NCBI GenBank assembly: GCA_033763695.1
Contig: JANRKB010000004.1
Span: forward strand, 1-31,290
Source of the DNA: JANRKB01 sp033763695
GTDB taxonomy: Bacteria > Planctomycetota > Phycisphaerae > Phycisphaerales > UBA1924
DNA: 31,290 bases
Reading direction: 5' to 3'
Of this stretch, positions 1 to 8,610 are shown one piece after another. Numbering within the stretch: the first letter of the stretch is position 1; every line of letters begins with the position of its first letter. Both the position numbers and the translations under genes were made by a program. The notes below the pieces were generated by a model. It worked only from the letters and a program-made list of their open reading frames with translations, searched no databases and was not told the DNA's origin.

Positions 1-1198
1 GTTCGGCAGCTTCCTCAATGGCGGCAGCCATCGCGGGGTCGTCGCGATGGCCCTGAGCATCAATGAAGAACGTGTACGCCCAGTTGCTCCGCCCGCTGGG
101 TCGCTTGTCGATGTGCGAGAGGTTGATGCCCGCATCGCGGAAGACTTGCAGCACATCCACCAGTGCGCCGGGCTTGTCGGCGGTGTTGAACATGATGCTG
201 GTCTTGTCGTCCCCCGAGCGCATCGCCTTGCTGCGGCTGATGACGAAGAAGCGCGTGATGTTGTTCGCGTTGTCCTCGATCTTGGCGAAAAGCACATTCA
301 GCCCATAGAGCGAGCCGGCCAGTTCGCTGCCGATCGCCGCCGAGCCAGGCGTCGCACCGATCTCCATCGCGGTCTTGCACTCGTGGGCGGCGATCTGCGC
401 CGCTCGGCTGCTGCTCGCCGCCGGGATCAACTCCGCCTGCGGATACTGCGTCGCCAGCCACATGCGGCACTGGCTGAAAACCTCCGGCTTGCTGTGGATG
501 CGGCGCACGTTCTTGGGCTCGCAGTTGGCGAGCAGCGCGTGGTGCACTTCGAGCTGCACCTCAGCGTAAATGTGGATGTCGCTGCGCCCTTGCTTGAAGG
601 CGTCGAGCGTCTCGATGATGCCGCCGCCTGTGGAGTTCTCGATCGGCACCAGGCCGTAGCTGACGTGGCCGCGCTGGACTTCTGTGAAGACGCCGGCGAT
701 CTCGTGCAAGTCTTCGAACGCGACACTGCTGCCGAAGTGCCGCACGGCGGCGGCGTGGCTGTGCGAGCCCGGCGGGCCGAGATAGCCGATGCGCAGCGGC
801 TGCTGGAGTTGGAAACTACCCGACATGAGTTCACGATACACGCCTTCGAGCGTGCGATCCGGGAGCGGGCCCTTGTTCATCTTGATGGCCCGCTCGAGCA
901 CCTCGGCCTCGCGATGCGGGGCGTAGATCGGCAGGCCCGCCTGACGCTTGAGCTTGCCGACTTCGACGACGAGGCGCGAACGCTCGTTGAGCAGTTCGAC
1001 GAGCTTCTTGTCCATCGCGCTGATCTTCACGCGCACGGAGTCGAGGCCCTTCATCGCCGCGGCTTTCTTGGCCGCTTTGGGCGCGGCCTTGGGGGCAGCC
1101 TTGGCATCGGGCTTGGATGCGGGCTTGGATGCAGGCACGGGGGGCTTGGCTCCGCTCGTGGTCTTGCTCGACTTTGCTTTGCTCGCACGCTTGGCCAT
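1..1198 (-). CDS. pheA: Bifunctional chorismate mutase/prephenate dehydratase (P-protein), C-terminus cut by window edge
   Basis: Cytosolic enzyme converting chorismate to prephenate and then phenylpyruvate for phenylalanine synthesis. The gene runs off the left edge; 399 codons are visible. Order of parts: a Lys/Ala/Pro-rich tail (residues 1-48), an AroQ-type chorismate mutase helix domain (about 50-135, with LLNERSRLVVEVGKLK and the YAPHREAEVL motif), the prephenate dehydratase domain (about 140-320, starting IGYLGPPGSHSHAAA, with VPIENSTGG and the catalytic TRF of ITRFFVI), and an ACT regulatory domain (about 335 onward, GALVDVLQVF and INLSHIDKRPSG), which in this family senses phenylalanine. 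The ATG at 1198 has an AGGAG (1209-1213) 10 nt upstream. An alternative ATG at 1054 would remove the basic tail, but the Shine-Dalgarno sequence favours 1198. No neighbour is from the same pathway. Confidence 0.95.
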   Translation of the reverse strand, partial: MAKRASKAKSSKTTSGAKPPVPASKPASKPDAKAAPKAAPKAAKKAAAMKGLDSVRVKISAMDKKLVELLNERSRLVVEVGKLKRQAGLPIYAPHREAEVLERAIKMNKGPLPDRTLEGVYRELMSGSFQLQQPLRIGYLGPPGSHSHAAAVRHFGSSVAFEDLHEIAGVFTEVQRGHVSYGLVPIENSTGGGIIETLDAFKQGRSDIHIYAEVQLEVHHALLANCEPKNVRRIHSKPEVFSQCRMWLATQYPQAELIPAASSSRAAQIAAHECKTAMEIGATPGSAAIGSELAGSLYGLNVLFAKIEDNANNITRFFVISRSKAMRSGDDKTSIMFNTADKPGALVDVLQVFRDAGINLSHIDKRPSGRSNWAYTFFIDAQGHRDDPAMAAAIEEAAE

Positions 1199-1638
1199 AA
1201 GGCGAACGCTCCTGAAGCGACTGAAAATGTCGCAGAACTCAACGCGCTGATTGTCCGCAACCTCTCCCCGTGCCGCACGGGGAGAGGTGGCCGAGCACGA
1301 GGTGCGAGGCCGGTGAGGGGAGATTGTCGCCGAACGCCATTGCCGCCCCTCGTCTCCCACGCCCGATCTGCGATCGGTCGCGGGCACCTCTTCCCGTCAA
1401 GGACGGGGAGAGCGTGCAGAAGGCGCGGAACGAGGCGTCAGGGCAGGACAACTTCGCCCACTCTCTCACCCTTATCGGCACGATCGTCACGGTCTGTGCC
1501 GCACAAATCACGAATCGGCGGGTTGGAGCAAAACCCAAGCCCGCGCACACCGAACATGGTGATAGGCTCGGTTCCGTCGATGCGACGAGCCGGTTCGGTG
1601 TGGGTGGCTGCGGCGTGGCACGCCGCGTGGAGTCCGTC
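1199..1638. other. Intergenic region between divergent pheA and membrane protein
   Basis: 440 bp separating divergent genes, so promoters for both should lie here, but I see no convincing -35/-10 pair. It holds two hairpins of the same design (see repeat at 1261-1412). The plus-strand open frame starting at 1270 reads straight through these hairpins and is treated as noncoding up to the ATG at 1639. Confidence 0.6.
1261..1412. repeat. REP-like pair of CTCTcCCCGT hairpins
   Basis: Hairpin 1: CCTCTCCCCGTG (1261-1272), loop CCG, CACGGGGAGAGG (1276-1287), a perfect 12-bp stem. Hairpin 2: CTCTTCCCGTC (1388-1398), loop AAG, GACGGGGAGAG (1402-1412), 11 bp with one G-T pair. Both share the CTCTyCCCGT arm and a 3-nt loop. 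Between them lies a segment (about 1288-1322) typical of dispersed REP-like repeats in bacteria (gcgaggccggtgagggg). Genome copy number cannot be judged from the window. Confidence 0.7.
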
Positions 1639-2694
1639 ATGGACCTTTCTCCGCTTGATTCCCCCATCGACACACAGGCTGTCGCCGCACTTGGGCAAAA
1701 CCTGACCGACGGTCTGGGCACCCAGACCTCCATCGCCGCCGGTGCTGCGGGCTTCATCGGCTTCGTCGTGCATCAGGTCAACGGAGCGGCCCAGTGGCTG
1801 TCTGATCAGCCCACCGCCCCTTGGATCGCCGCGATCGTCACCGTGCTCGCTGGCGTCGTCCTCTGGCTTGCGGGCGCGCGCGTCCTCAAGCCCGCTCTGG
1901 CGCTGCTTGGCCTGCTCTGCGGCGGGGCCAGCGGAGCACTGCTCTTCCCCATGTTCTCGGCTCCCGGCGCTCCCACGCCCGGCAACATCGATCCAGCCTG
2001 GATCGGGCTGGCCTGCGGCGGCATCCTCGGCCTGCTCGCAACCCTGCTGGCCTATCGCACCGCCATCGCCGTGTCGCTGGGTGTCGTGTGCGCCACGCTC
2101 GCCTTCGTCGCAACCGCCGGCGTTCTGGGCGTCGCGCAGTTGCACGCCCCCGATCGCACCGCCGAAGCCGACACGAGCCCCAAGATCTGGATCGTCTCCC
2201 ACGGCGATTCACCCGCAAGCGGCACGCATGGCGGGTTCGTACGCCCCATCCAGAACACCGTCCACGCCGATGAACCTGTGAGCACGATCGGTCTGACCGG
2301 TCCCGCAGCGTCGGTTGAGTTCGCCGTGCGCGAGCGGCTCGACATCGCGACCGATCACTGGCGCACGCTCTCGCGCGGCACGCAGATGACGCTGCTGCTC
2401 AGCACGCTCGGCGGCTTGCTCGCGGGCATGATCCTCGGCCTCGCCGCCACACGCTCGGCCACAGCCCTGCTGACCGCCTCAGTGGGCAGTGCGGCGTGGA
2501 TGCTCGGCGTCGCGTGGCTGGCCACGCAGCTCACGCCGGGGCTGATCGAACGTGCGGGCATTCAGCCCGTGGGCTGGATCACGATCTGGCTGACGCTCGC
2601 CGCGGGCGGCATGTTCCTGCAACGTCAGCGACGCGGCAACGCCCCCACTGCCGTGCCTGTGCAGGTCCACGTCGCGCCCCAGCGTCCGCTGTGA
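1639..2694 (+). CDS. Multi-pass membrane protein of unknown function
   Basis: 351-residue protein with about seven or eight predicted membrane helices (for example WIAAIVTVLAGVVLWLAGA, IGLACGGILGLLATLLAY, TLLLSTLGGLLAGMILGLAA and WITIWLTLAAGGMFL), split into an N-terminal group of about five and a C-terminal group of three, with a soluble loop of about 85 residues between. The segment LAGARVLKPALALLGLLCGG vaguely recalls the TMEM198-like (DUF4203) domain; I do not claim membership. The open frame extends back to 1270, but the ATG at 1639 has GGAG (1629-1632) six nt upstream and begins where hydrophobic coding sequence begins. It converges on nuoN with a 28-nt gap and no visible terminator. 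Function unknown. Confidence 0.75.
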   Translation: MDLSPLDSPIDTQAVAALGQNLTDGLGTQTSIAAGAAGFIGFVVHQVNGAAQWLSDQPTAPWIAAIVTVLAGVVLWLAGARVLKPALALLGLLCGGASGALLFPMFSAPGAPTPGNIDPAWIGLACGGILGLLATLLAYRTAIAVSLGVVCATLAFVATAGVLGVAQLHAPDRTAEADTSPKIWIVSHGDSPASGTHGGFVRPIQNTVHADEPVSTIGLTGPAASVEFAVRERLDIATDHWRTLSRGTQMTLLLSTLGGLLAGMILGLAATRSATALLTASVGSAAWMLGVAWLATQLTPGLIERAGIQPVGWITIWLTLAAGGMFLQRQRRGNAPTAVPVQVHVAPQRPL

Positions 2695-2722
2695 GCATCA
2701 ACCAAATCCGCGGCAACCTGAC

Positions 2723-4420
2723 TCAGCGCACCGAGACGCGCTCGGCTGGCTTCGCCGCGTCGTTGTTCTGACCGTTCTCGGTCGTCGGCGCGGCGCTGGT
2801 GGAGCGGAGCAGATCACGGATTGAGGACTTGCCGTCGCCCGCGGGTTCGGCCATCTGCGGCATCGCGCCGCGATAGTTCGCCGCGCGATTGGCCTGCTGC
2901 AGAATCGAATCCGCGACAAGCGTCAGGCCCAGCACCGCCACCGCCGACACGACGCCAGCCAAGCCGCGGGTGCGGAAGGGCGTGACGTGCAGCGATGCCG
3001 CACGCGAGTCGGGGCTCTCGAGGAAGGGCACCGCGACCAGACGCAGGTAGTAGTACGCCGCGATCGCCGAGTTCAGAGCCAGCACGATCAGCAGCGGATA
3101 CTCGCCCGCCGCGGCGAGGCTTGTGAACAGCGGCACCTTGCCGAAGAAGCCCAGCAAGGGCGGGAAGCCCAGCAAGCCCAGGCCGCAGATGACCATGACC
3201 GCAGTCAGCCACGGATGCTTGGCATACAGGCCGCGCAGATCCTCGAAGGTCTCGACATGCTCGATCTCTCCGCCCGGCTTGCCCTTCTCCAGGCACGCGA
3301 GCACGGCGAAGACGCCGACGTTCATCGTGCCGTAGACCAGCAGATAGAAGAGCACCGCAGCGATGCCGTTGTGCGCCAGCGGCCCGTCGCCGGGGCCGGC
3401 GATGACGCCCACGAGCATGTAACCCGAGTGCGCGATCGACGAATACGCGAGCACGCGCTTCACGTTGCTCTGCAGCACCGCCAACACGTTGCCGACCGTC
3501 ATGGTGAGGGCGGCGATCACCCAAAGCATGAGGCGGATCGACTCGGGCAGCCATGCACGCGTGGACGCGTTCACATCGCCAATGGTGCTGACGAGCAGCA
3601 GGATCGCGATGAAGCCCGCGGTCTTGGGGACGAACGCGAGGAACGCCGAGACGCCCGACGCCGCGCCCTGGTAGACGTCGGCCGTGTAGAAGTGCATCGG
3701 CACGGCGGCGATCTTGAAGCACAGGCCCAAGAGCGCGAGCATCATGCCCGCGAGCGCGAGGCCGTTGAACCCGCCGTGCGCGAAGACCTCGTACATCTTG
3801 TTGAGGTTGGTGGTGCCGGTCGCGCCGTAGAGCAGTGCGAACCCATAGAGGAACACCGCCGCGCCCAGCGCGCCGAGGAAGAAGTACTTCACGCCCGCTT
3901 CGCGGCTCTTGTGTTCGCCGCGGCCTGCGCTGCCGCTGATCGTGACCATGATGTAGGTCGGCAGGCTGGTGAGTTCCAGAGCCAGGAAGAGCCAGATCAG
4001 GTCATCGGCGCTGGCGCAGAGCATCAGGCCGGTGAGGCTGAAGAGAACGAAGGAGTAGAACTCAGCGCGATTGCTGCGGAGCGGGTTGAACGTGCCGCGG
4101 CCCGTCTCGATGCTCGCTTCCTCTTCGCGATCAACCGTGCCCGCCAGCAGCAGCACCAGCGGCAGCGCGACGATCGCGATCACAACCTTGGCGTACAGCG
4201 CGAGATTGGGCAGCAGCAACTGCCCCGCCAGCGGCGCGATCTGCGTCTGCACCGGCGTGGTCGCCCACGCCAAGATGCCTGCGGCGATGATGCCGGTGAC
4301 GGTCACCGCGGCGGAGAGCTTGCGCACCGCCAGACGCGGCGACAGACCCAGCACCATCACGATGCAGGTCGCCACGAACAAGGCCGCCTCGGGCCACAGG
4401 AACGTCAGGCGTTCGATCAT
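2723..4420 (-). CDS. nuoN: NADH-quinone oxidoreductase subunit N
   Basis: 565-residue polytopic inner-membrane protein, one of the three antiporter-like proton-pumping subunits of complex I. Recognisable family features are LFLALELTSLPTYIM (with the conserved membrane Glu), AVPMHFYTADVYQGAASGV, and VKRVLAYSSIAHSGYMLVGV in the region of the discontinuous helix. The start ATG at 4420 overlaps the nuoM stop as ATGA (4417-4420) and has GGAGG seven nt upstream, so the two are probably translationally coupled. It is the last gene of the nuoJKLMN block and converges on the membrane protein ending at 2694. The C-terminal ~50 residues are polar and variable. Confidence 0.96.
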   Translation of the reverse strand: MIERLTFLWPEAALFVATCIVMVLGLSPRLAVRKLSAAVTVTGIIAAGILAWATTPVQTQIAPLAGQLLLPNLALYAKVVIAIVALPLVLLLAGTVDREEEASIETGRGTFNPLRSNRAEFYSFVLFSLTGLMLCASADDLIWLFLALELTSLPTYIMVTISGSAGRGEHKSREAGVKYFFLGALGAAVFLYGFALLYGATGTTNLNKMYEVFAHGGFNGLALAGMMLALLGLCFKIAAVPMHFYTADVYQGAASGVSAFLAFVPKTAGFIAILLLVSTIGDVNASTRAWLPESIRLMLWVIAALTMTVGNVLAVLQSNVKRVLAYSSIAHSGYMLVGVIAGPGDGPLAHNGIAAVLFYLLVYGTMNVGVFAVLACLEKGKPGGEIEHVETFEDLRGLYAKHPWLTAVMVICGLGLLGFPPLLGFFGKVPLFTSLAAAGEYPLLIVLALNSAIAAYYYLRLVAVPFLESPDSRAASLHVTPFRTRGLAGVVSAVAVLGLTLVADSILQQANRAANYRGAMPQMAEPAGDGKSSIRDLLRSTSAAPTTENGQNNDAAKPAERVSVR

Positions 4421-6135
4421 CGAGCAACCTCCGAGGCCGGGATCAGAGTCGGCGAAGCAATCTCATTGGTCGCGGGAGCCGCATTCGCAGTACGCGAACT
4501 GCCGCCGCTGTAGCCGCTTTCGCGGGCCTGCTGCACGTTGGCGACGACCTTCTGCACCGGCGCTTCGAGCACATCGAGCAGCGGCTTGGGATAGACGCCC
4601 AGGGCCAGGCACAACACCGCCAGCGGAATCAGCGTGCCGATCTCGCGGGCGTTGAGGTCCGTGGGCAAACCGCCCGCGTGCGCATCGTGGCTTGAGTGAC
4701 CAGCCGCGTCATGGCCGTGGCCGTGACCGTGGCCGCCCGGCTCCTTGAGCGGGCCCCAGACGACCTTGCCGACCATCAGCAGCAGATACATCGCGGCGAC
4801 CACCATGCCAAAGCCGGCGATGAGGGCATACCACGGGCCGAGTTCGCCGGGCGTTGCGCCGGGCACGGCCGCGTTGCCGCTGCCCCAAAGGTTCGTCACG
4901 CTCCACGCGCTGGACGCCTGGAACGCGCCGAGCAGGCACATGAACTCGCTGAGGAAGCCGTTGAGGCCCGGCAGGCCGACGCTGGCCATCGCGAAGAAGA
5001 CCATGAACGACGACCACACCGGCATCTTGGCAGCCAGGCCGCCGAGTTCCTTCATCGAGCGGGTGTGGTAGCGCTCATAGACCATGCCGATGAGCAGGAA
5101 GAGTGCGCCGGTCGAGAGGCCGTGGTTGATCATGTAGAGGATCGAGCCGCGCAGGCCGACGGAGTTGAGCGCGACCAGACCGAGGATGCAGAAGCCCAAG
5201 TGGGCGACCGACGAGTAGGCGACCAGTTTCTTCACGTCGGTCTGCACCCAGCAGATCAGCCCGCCGTAGAGGATGCCGACGATGGAGAGCGTGGCGATGA
5301 GCGTGGCGTGATCGATGACGGCCGCGGGCACGAACGCCAACGCGATGCGATAGATGCCGTAGGTGCCCAGCTTGAGCAGCACGCCCGCGAGGATGACCGA
5401 GCCTGCGGTCGGGGCTTCGGTGTGGGCCAAGGGCAGCCAGGTGTGGAACGGGAAGAGCGGGACCTTGACGGCAAAGCCCAGCAGCAATGCAGCGAGGATG
5501 AGACTCTGTTCGCGGGCGGTGAGGCTCTGCGCGGTGTTGGCCAGCACGTCGAGCTCAAAGGACCACGCGCCGCTGTTGGCCATCGCGTGGCGATACGCGA
5601 CGTAGACAACGCCGGCGAGGGTGATGATCGAGCCGGTGAATGTGTAGAGGAAGAACTTGGTGGCCGCGGCCTTGCGGTTGGTCGAGCCGTAGAGGCTGAT
5701 CAGGATGTACATCGGGATCAGCGTGAACTCGAAGCAGACATAGAAGAAGACCATGTCGCGGGCGATGAAGACGCCCGTCATTGCGGCCTGCAGCACCAGC
5801 AGCCACGCGTAGTAGGTCTTGACACGCTCGGTGATCGCGGTCGTCGAGGCCAGCACGCAGATCGGCCCGAGCAGCGCGGTCAGCGCGACTAGCAGCATCG
5901 CGACACTGTCCACGCCCAGGCTGAGCGTGACGCCCAGCGAGCGGATCCAGTTGAAGGACGCCTCGTGTTGCATCTGGCCCGAGTAGGCCCAGTTGAACTG
6001 CGTCATGGCAACAACGGTCGCCGCCGCGGCGGCCAGCGTCCCCACCAGCGCGAGCACGCGGGCTCGCGCGGCGGGGGCCGCCGCCACTCCAAGGGCGAAG
6101 ACCAGCGGAATCAGCATCAGCGAAGCGAGCATCAC
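4417..6135 (-). CDS. nuoM: NADH-quinone oxidoreductase subunit M
   Basis: 572 residues, the second antiporter-like proton-pumping subunit of complex I. Family signatures: FYVCFEFTLIPMYILISLYG (conserved membrane Glu), FHTWLPLAHTEAPTAGSVIL followed by LLKLGTYG (conserved Lys), and DVKKLVAYSSVAHLGFCILG. A cytosolic or periplasmic loop near residues 468-490 (about 4670-4738) is very rich in His (GGHGHGHGHD...HSSHDAHAGG), not usual for NuoM. After the last helix there is a polar tail of ~45 residues. The start is a GTG at 6135 followed by ATG at 6132; GGAG lies nine nt before the GTG. It follows nuoL after a 160-bp spacer holding a palindromic repeat. Confidence 0.95.
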   Translation of the reverse strand: MMLASLMLIPLVFALGVAAAPAARARVLALVGTLAAAAATVVAMTQFNWAYSGQMQHEASFNWIRSLGVTLSLGVDSVAMLLVALTALLGPICVLASTTAITERVKTYYAWLLVLQAAMTGVFIARDMVFFYVCFEFTLIPMYILISLYGSTNRKAAATKFFLYTFTGSIITLAGVVYVAYRHAMANSGAWSFELDVLANTAQSLTAREQSLILAALLLGFAVKVPLFPFHTWLPLAHTEAPTAGSVILAGVLLKLGTYGIYRIALAFVPAAVIDHATLIATLSIVGILYGGLICWVQTDVKKLVAYSSVAHLGFCILGLVALNSVGLRGSILYMINHGLSTGALFLLIGMVYERYHTRSMKELGGLAAKMPVWSSFMVFFAMASVGLPGLNGFLSEFMCLLGAFQASSAWSVTNLWGSGNAAVPGATPGELGPWYALIAGFGMVVAAMYLLLMVGKVVWGPLKEPGGHGHGHGHDAAGHSSHDAHAGGLPTDLNAREIGTLIPLAVLCLALGVYPKPLLDVLEAPVQKVVANVQQARESGYSGGSSRTANAAPATNEIASPTLIPASEVAR

Positions 6136-6206
6136 GTCGCGTTACTCCAGTCAGAACTGCACGCCGAACCCCACCACAATCTCAGCCAGCCTTTGGTGGC
6201 CCTGCC

Positions 6207-6288
6207 TTTGGTGGCCCGGATCTCCGAGCCGGGCCTCTTCAATCACCTGCAACCATCCGGCACGACTCGGAGATTCGTGCCACTCAAA
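6207..6288. repeat. Twin-hairpin palindromic element with complementary loops, nuoL-nuoM gap
   Basis: Hairpin 1: GGCCCGG (6213-6219), loop ATCTCCGAG (6220-6228), CCGGGCC (6229-6235). Hairpin 2: GGCACGA (6259-6265), loop CTCGGAGAT (6266-6274), TCGTGCC (6275-6281). The two 9-nt loops are exact reverse complements, so they can kiss or form an alternative long duplex. The ends are also inverted: TTTGGTGGC (6207-6215) versus GCCACTCAAA (6279-6288). A tandem duplication of CCTTTGGTGGCCC precedes and overlaps the left end. It lies in the transcribed spacer between the nuoL stop (6296) and the nuoM ribosome binding site. Confidence 0.8.
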
Positions 6289-6295
6289 CCCAGAC

Positions 6296-8599
6296 TCACT
6301 TGCCCGCCACCAACAGCACGATCACCAACACCACCGCGATGCCACCGGCCATCCCCACGGCATAGCCGTGCAACAGGCCGCTCTGGCTCGGGCGAACCGC
6401 CGAACCCGCGGTGCGCGGCGTCGCGCCCGCCAGATTCACCAGCCCGTCCACCAGCAACTTGTCGATCCAGTGGAAGATGTGCGAGGCCACCAGCAGCGGC
6501 TTGCGGATCAGGTAGTCGTAGATCTCATCCACGTACCACTTGTGCTGGGCCGCTCGCGCGACGCCGCCAAGCAGCGGCAGCAGCGCGTCGGCCTTGCTGG
6601 TCGCGGCGGTCGTGCGACCGACAAAGTGCAGGAAGAAGGCGATGAGGATGCCCACCGCACCGACGCCGCCGGAGACGTAGTACATCACCGCGTGCGGGTC
6701 TTGGCCGAAGAACGAGCCGCCCTTGATCGGCGAGCCTTCGAACTCGTTGGCCGCGAGCTGCGTCGCGGGCGGATAGGCGGCATGAGCACTCGCGTGGCCT
6801 TCAGCCGCAGCGTGAGCCTCTGCATGTCCTTCGGTGGCAGCGGCTTCATGATGCCCGTAGGGCGTCGTGTATGCCGCACTGGAGGACTGCACCATGCCCG
6901 CGGCCCAGCCGCCGTGCGCACCGTTGCTGGGGTGCACAAAGTAGAGCGATGCCGCGGCCAGCGAGCCGATCGTCAGAATCACCAGCACCGTGTTGATCGC
7001 CCAGCCCGGCGCGTGCGGGTGGAAGTCGTGCGCGGCGTGGGCCTTGTCGTGAGCATGGCCGTGGTCATGGGCGTGATCGCCGTGGCCGTGGTCGTGCCCG
7101 TGGTCATCGTGTGCATGCACTTCATCGCCCGGCTCGTAGGCCTTGGGGCCGACAAAGACGCGGAAGAAGACGCGGAAGGTATAGTACGCCGTGAGGCCTG
7201 CGGTGAGCAGCAGGATCCAGCCGATCGGGGCCATGCCCGGGGTGACGAACGCCTCGGCGAGGATCATGTCCTTGCTGAAGAAGCCCGCGGTGAACGGGAA
7301 GCCTGCGAGGTTGAGACAGCCGACGAACATGCCCATGCCGACGATGCCCCAGCCCTTCATGTACGCGACGCCCGAGAGCTTGCGGAGGTCGAGCTGACCG
7401 GCGAAGCCGTGCATGACGGCGCCGCAGCAGAGGAAGAGCAGGGCCTTGAAGAACGCGTGCGTCAGCACATGGAACGCCGCGCCCGTGCTGGTGAGCACAC
7501 CCAGGCCCGCGAACATGTACCCAAGTTGGGACACGGTCGAGTAAGCCATGATGCGCTTGATGTCGAACTGGGCCATGCCGATGGTGGCGGCGAGCAGCGC
7601 GGTGAGCGCACCGACCCAGGCGACGATCGGCAGCGCGTGAACGCTGGTGAGGAAAAGCGGATAGGTGCGGGCGATGAGGTACACGCCCGCGGTGACCATG
7701 GTGGCCGCGTGGATGAGGGCCGAGACGGGCGTGGGGCCTTCCATGGCGTCGGGCAGCCAAACATAGAGCGGCAGCTGGGCCGACTTGCCGAACGCGCCGA
7801 TCATCAGCAGCACGGGGATCCACTGCACGATCGCGGGGATCTGCGCCAGTTGACCGGCCTTCAGCGCTTCGATGTACGGCTGGGCCTTGGCAAACACCAC
7901 GGCATACTCAACGCTGCCGAAGTGCACCCACGTGAGCATCAGGCCCATCGCCAGACCGAGGTCGCCGATGCGATTGACGATGAACGCCTTCTTGGCCGCG
8001 GCCACCGCGCTGGGCTTCTTGTAGAAGTAGCCGATCAGCAGATACGAGCACAGGCCCACGCCTTCCCAGCCCAAGTAGAGCAACACGAGGTTGTCGCCCA
8101 TGACGAGGCAGGACATCGAGAAGACGAACAGGCTGAAGGCGAAGAAGAAGCGGCAATAGCCCGCGCCGACATCGTGGCTCATGTATTCACTGGCGTAAAG
8201 CGCGATGAGCGTCGCGAGGCCGGTGACGAACAGCATCCAGAGCAGCGTGAGGCTGTCGACGTAGAACGAGAAGTTGGCGACAAAGTGCATCGGCTCTGCC
8301 GTGCCCGTGAGGCTGGGGAGCGTGAAGTTGATCCAGTCAAAGCCGTGGGCAATGCGGACGCCGCCCTCAAAGTTGAGGTAGCTGTAGAGGATCGCTCCGA
8401 AGGAGGCCGCGAGGCAGGCGACGGTGATCCACGCGGGCAGTTTGCTCTTGACCTTGAAGATCGCGCACAGCGTGCACAGCACGGCGGAGAGGATCGTCAG
8501 CAGCGGCACCAGGAGCGTGTAACACGAACCGCTCGCGGGCATGCCCGAGGCGGCGTCGCTGGCGAGTGTGAAGAGTGGCATGGTGGGCGTGAGGGTCAT
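6296..8599 (-). CDS. nuoL: NADH-quinone oxidoreductase subunit L
   Basis: 767 residues, the most distal antiporter-like subunit of complex I, carrying the lateral helix. Signatures: LLYLGWEGVGLCSYLLIGY, FGKSAQLPLYVWLPDAMEG, PTPVSALIHAATMVTAGVYL, and near the C-terminus KWYVDEIYDYLIRKPLLVAS, typical of NuoL. It is longer than usual (E. coli NuoL is about 613) mainly because of two His-rich stretches: about 7012-7131 (EVHAHDDHGHDHGHGDHAHD and onward) and about 6770-6860 (HHEAAATEGHAEAHAAAEGH). The ATG at 8599 lacks a clear Shine-Dalgarno sequence; a Met six codons in is an alternative. It is separated from nuoK by a 207-bp repeat-filled spacer. Confidence 0.95.
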   Translation of the reverse strand: MTLTPTMPLFTLASDAASGMPASGSCYTLLVPLLTILSAVLCTLCAIFKVKSKLPAWITVACLAASFGAILYSYLNFEGGVRIAHGFDWINFTLPSLTGTAEPMHFVANFSFYVDSLTLLWMLFVTGLATLIALYASEYMSHDVGAGYCRFFFAFSLFVFSMSCLVMGDNLVLLYLGWEGVGLCSYLLIGYFYKKPSAVAAAKKAFIVNRIGDLGLAMGLMLTWVHFGSVEYAVVFAKAQPYIEALKAGQLAQIPAIVQWIPVLLMIGAFGKSAQLPLYVWLPDAMEGPTPVSALIHAATMVTAGVYLIARTYPLFLTSVHALPIVAWVGALTALLAATIGMAQFDIKRIMAYSTVSQLGYMFAGLGVLTSTGAAFHVLTHAFFKALLFLCCGAVMHGFAGQLDLRKLSGVAYMKGWGIVGMGMFVGCLNLAGFPFTAGFFSKDMILAEAFVTPGMAPIGWILLLTAGLTAYYTFRVFFRVFVGPKAYEPGDEVHAHDDHGHDHGHGDHAHDHGHAHDKAHAAHDFHPHAPGWAINTVLVILTIGSLAAASLYFVHPSNGAHGGWAAGMVQSSSAAYTTPYGHHEAAATEGHAEAHAAAEGHASAHAAYPPATQLAANEFEGSPIKGGSFFGQDPHAVMYYVSGGVGAVGILIAFFLHFVGRTTAATSKADALLPLLGGVARAAQHKWYVDEIYDYLIRKPLLVASHIFHWIDKLLVDGLVNLAGATPRTAGSAVRPSQSGLLHGYAVGMAGGIAVVLVIVLLVAGK

Positions 8600-8610
8600 G
8601 GGGGTGCCAA

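Noticed and set aside
1270..1638. N-terminal extension of the membrane protein back to 1270
   Set aside because: The extension reads through hairpin repeats, is Arg/Pro-rich and lacks a ribosome binding site, whereas the ATG at 1639 has one.
2987..4513. 508-codon plus-strand open frame opposite nuoN
   Set aside because: Shadow of nuoN with Arg/Glu/His-rich low-complexity content and no recognisable domain.
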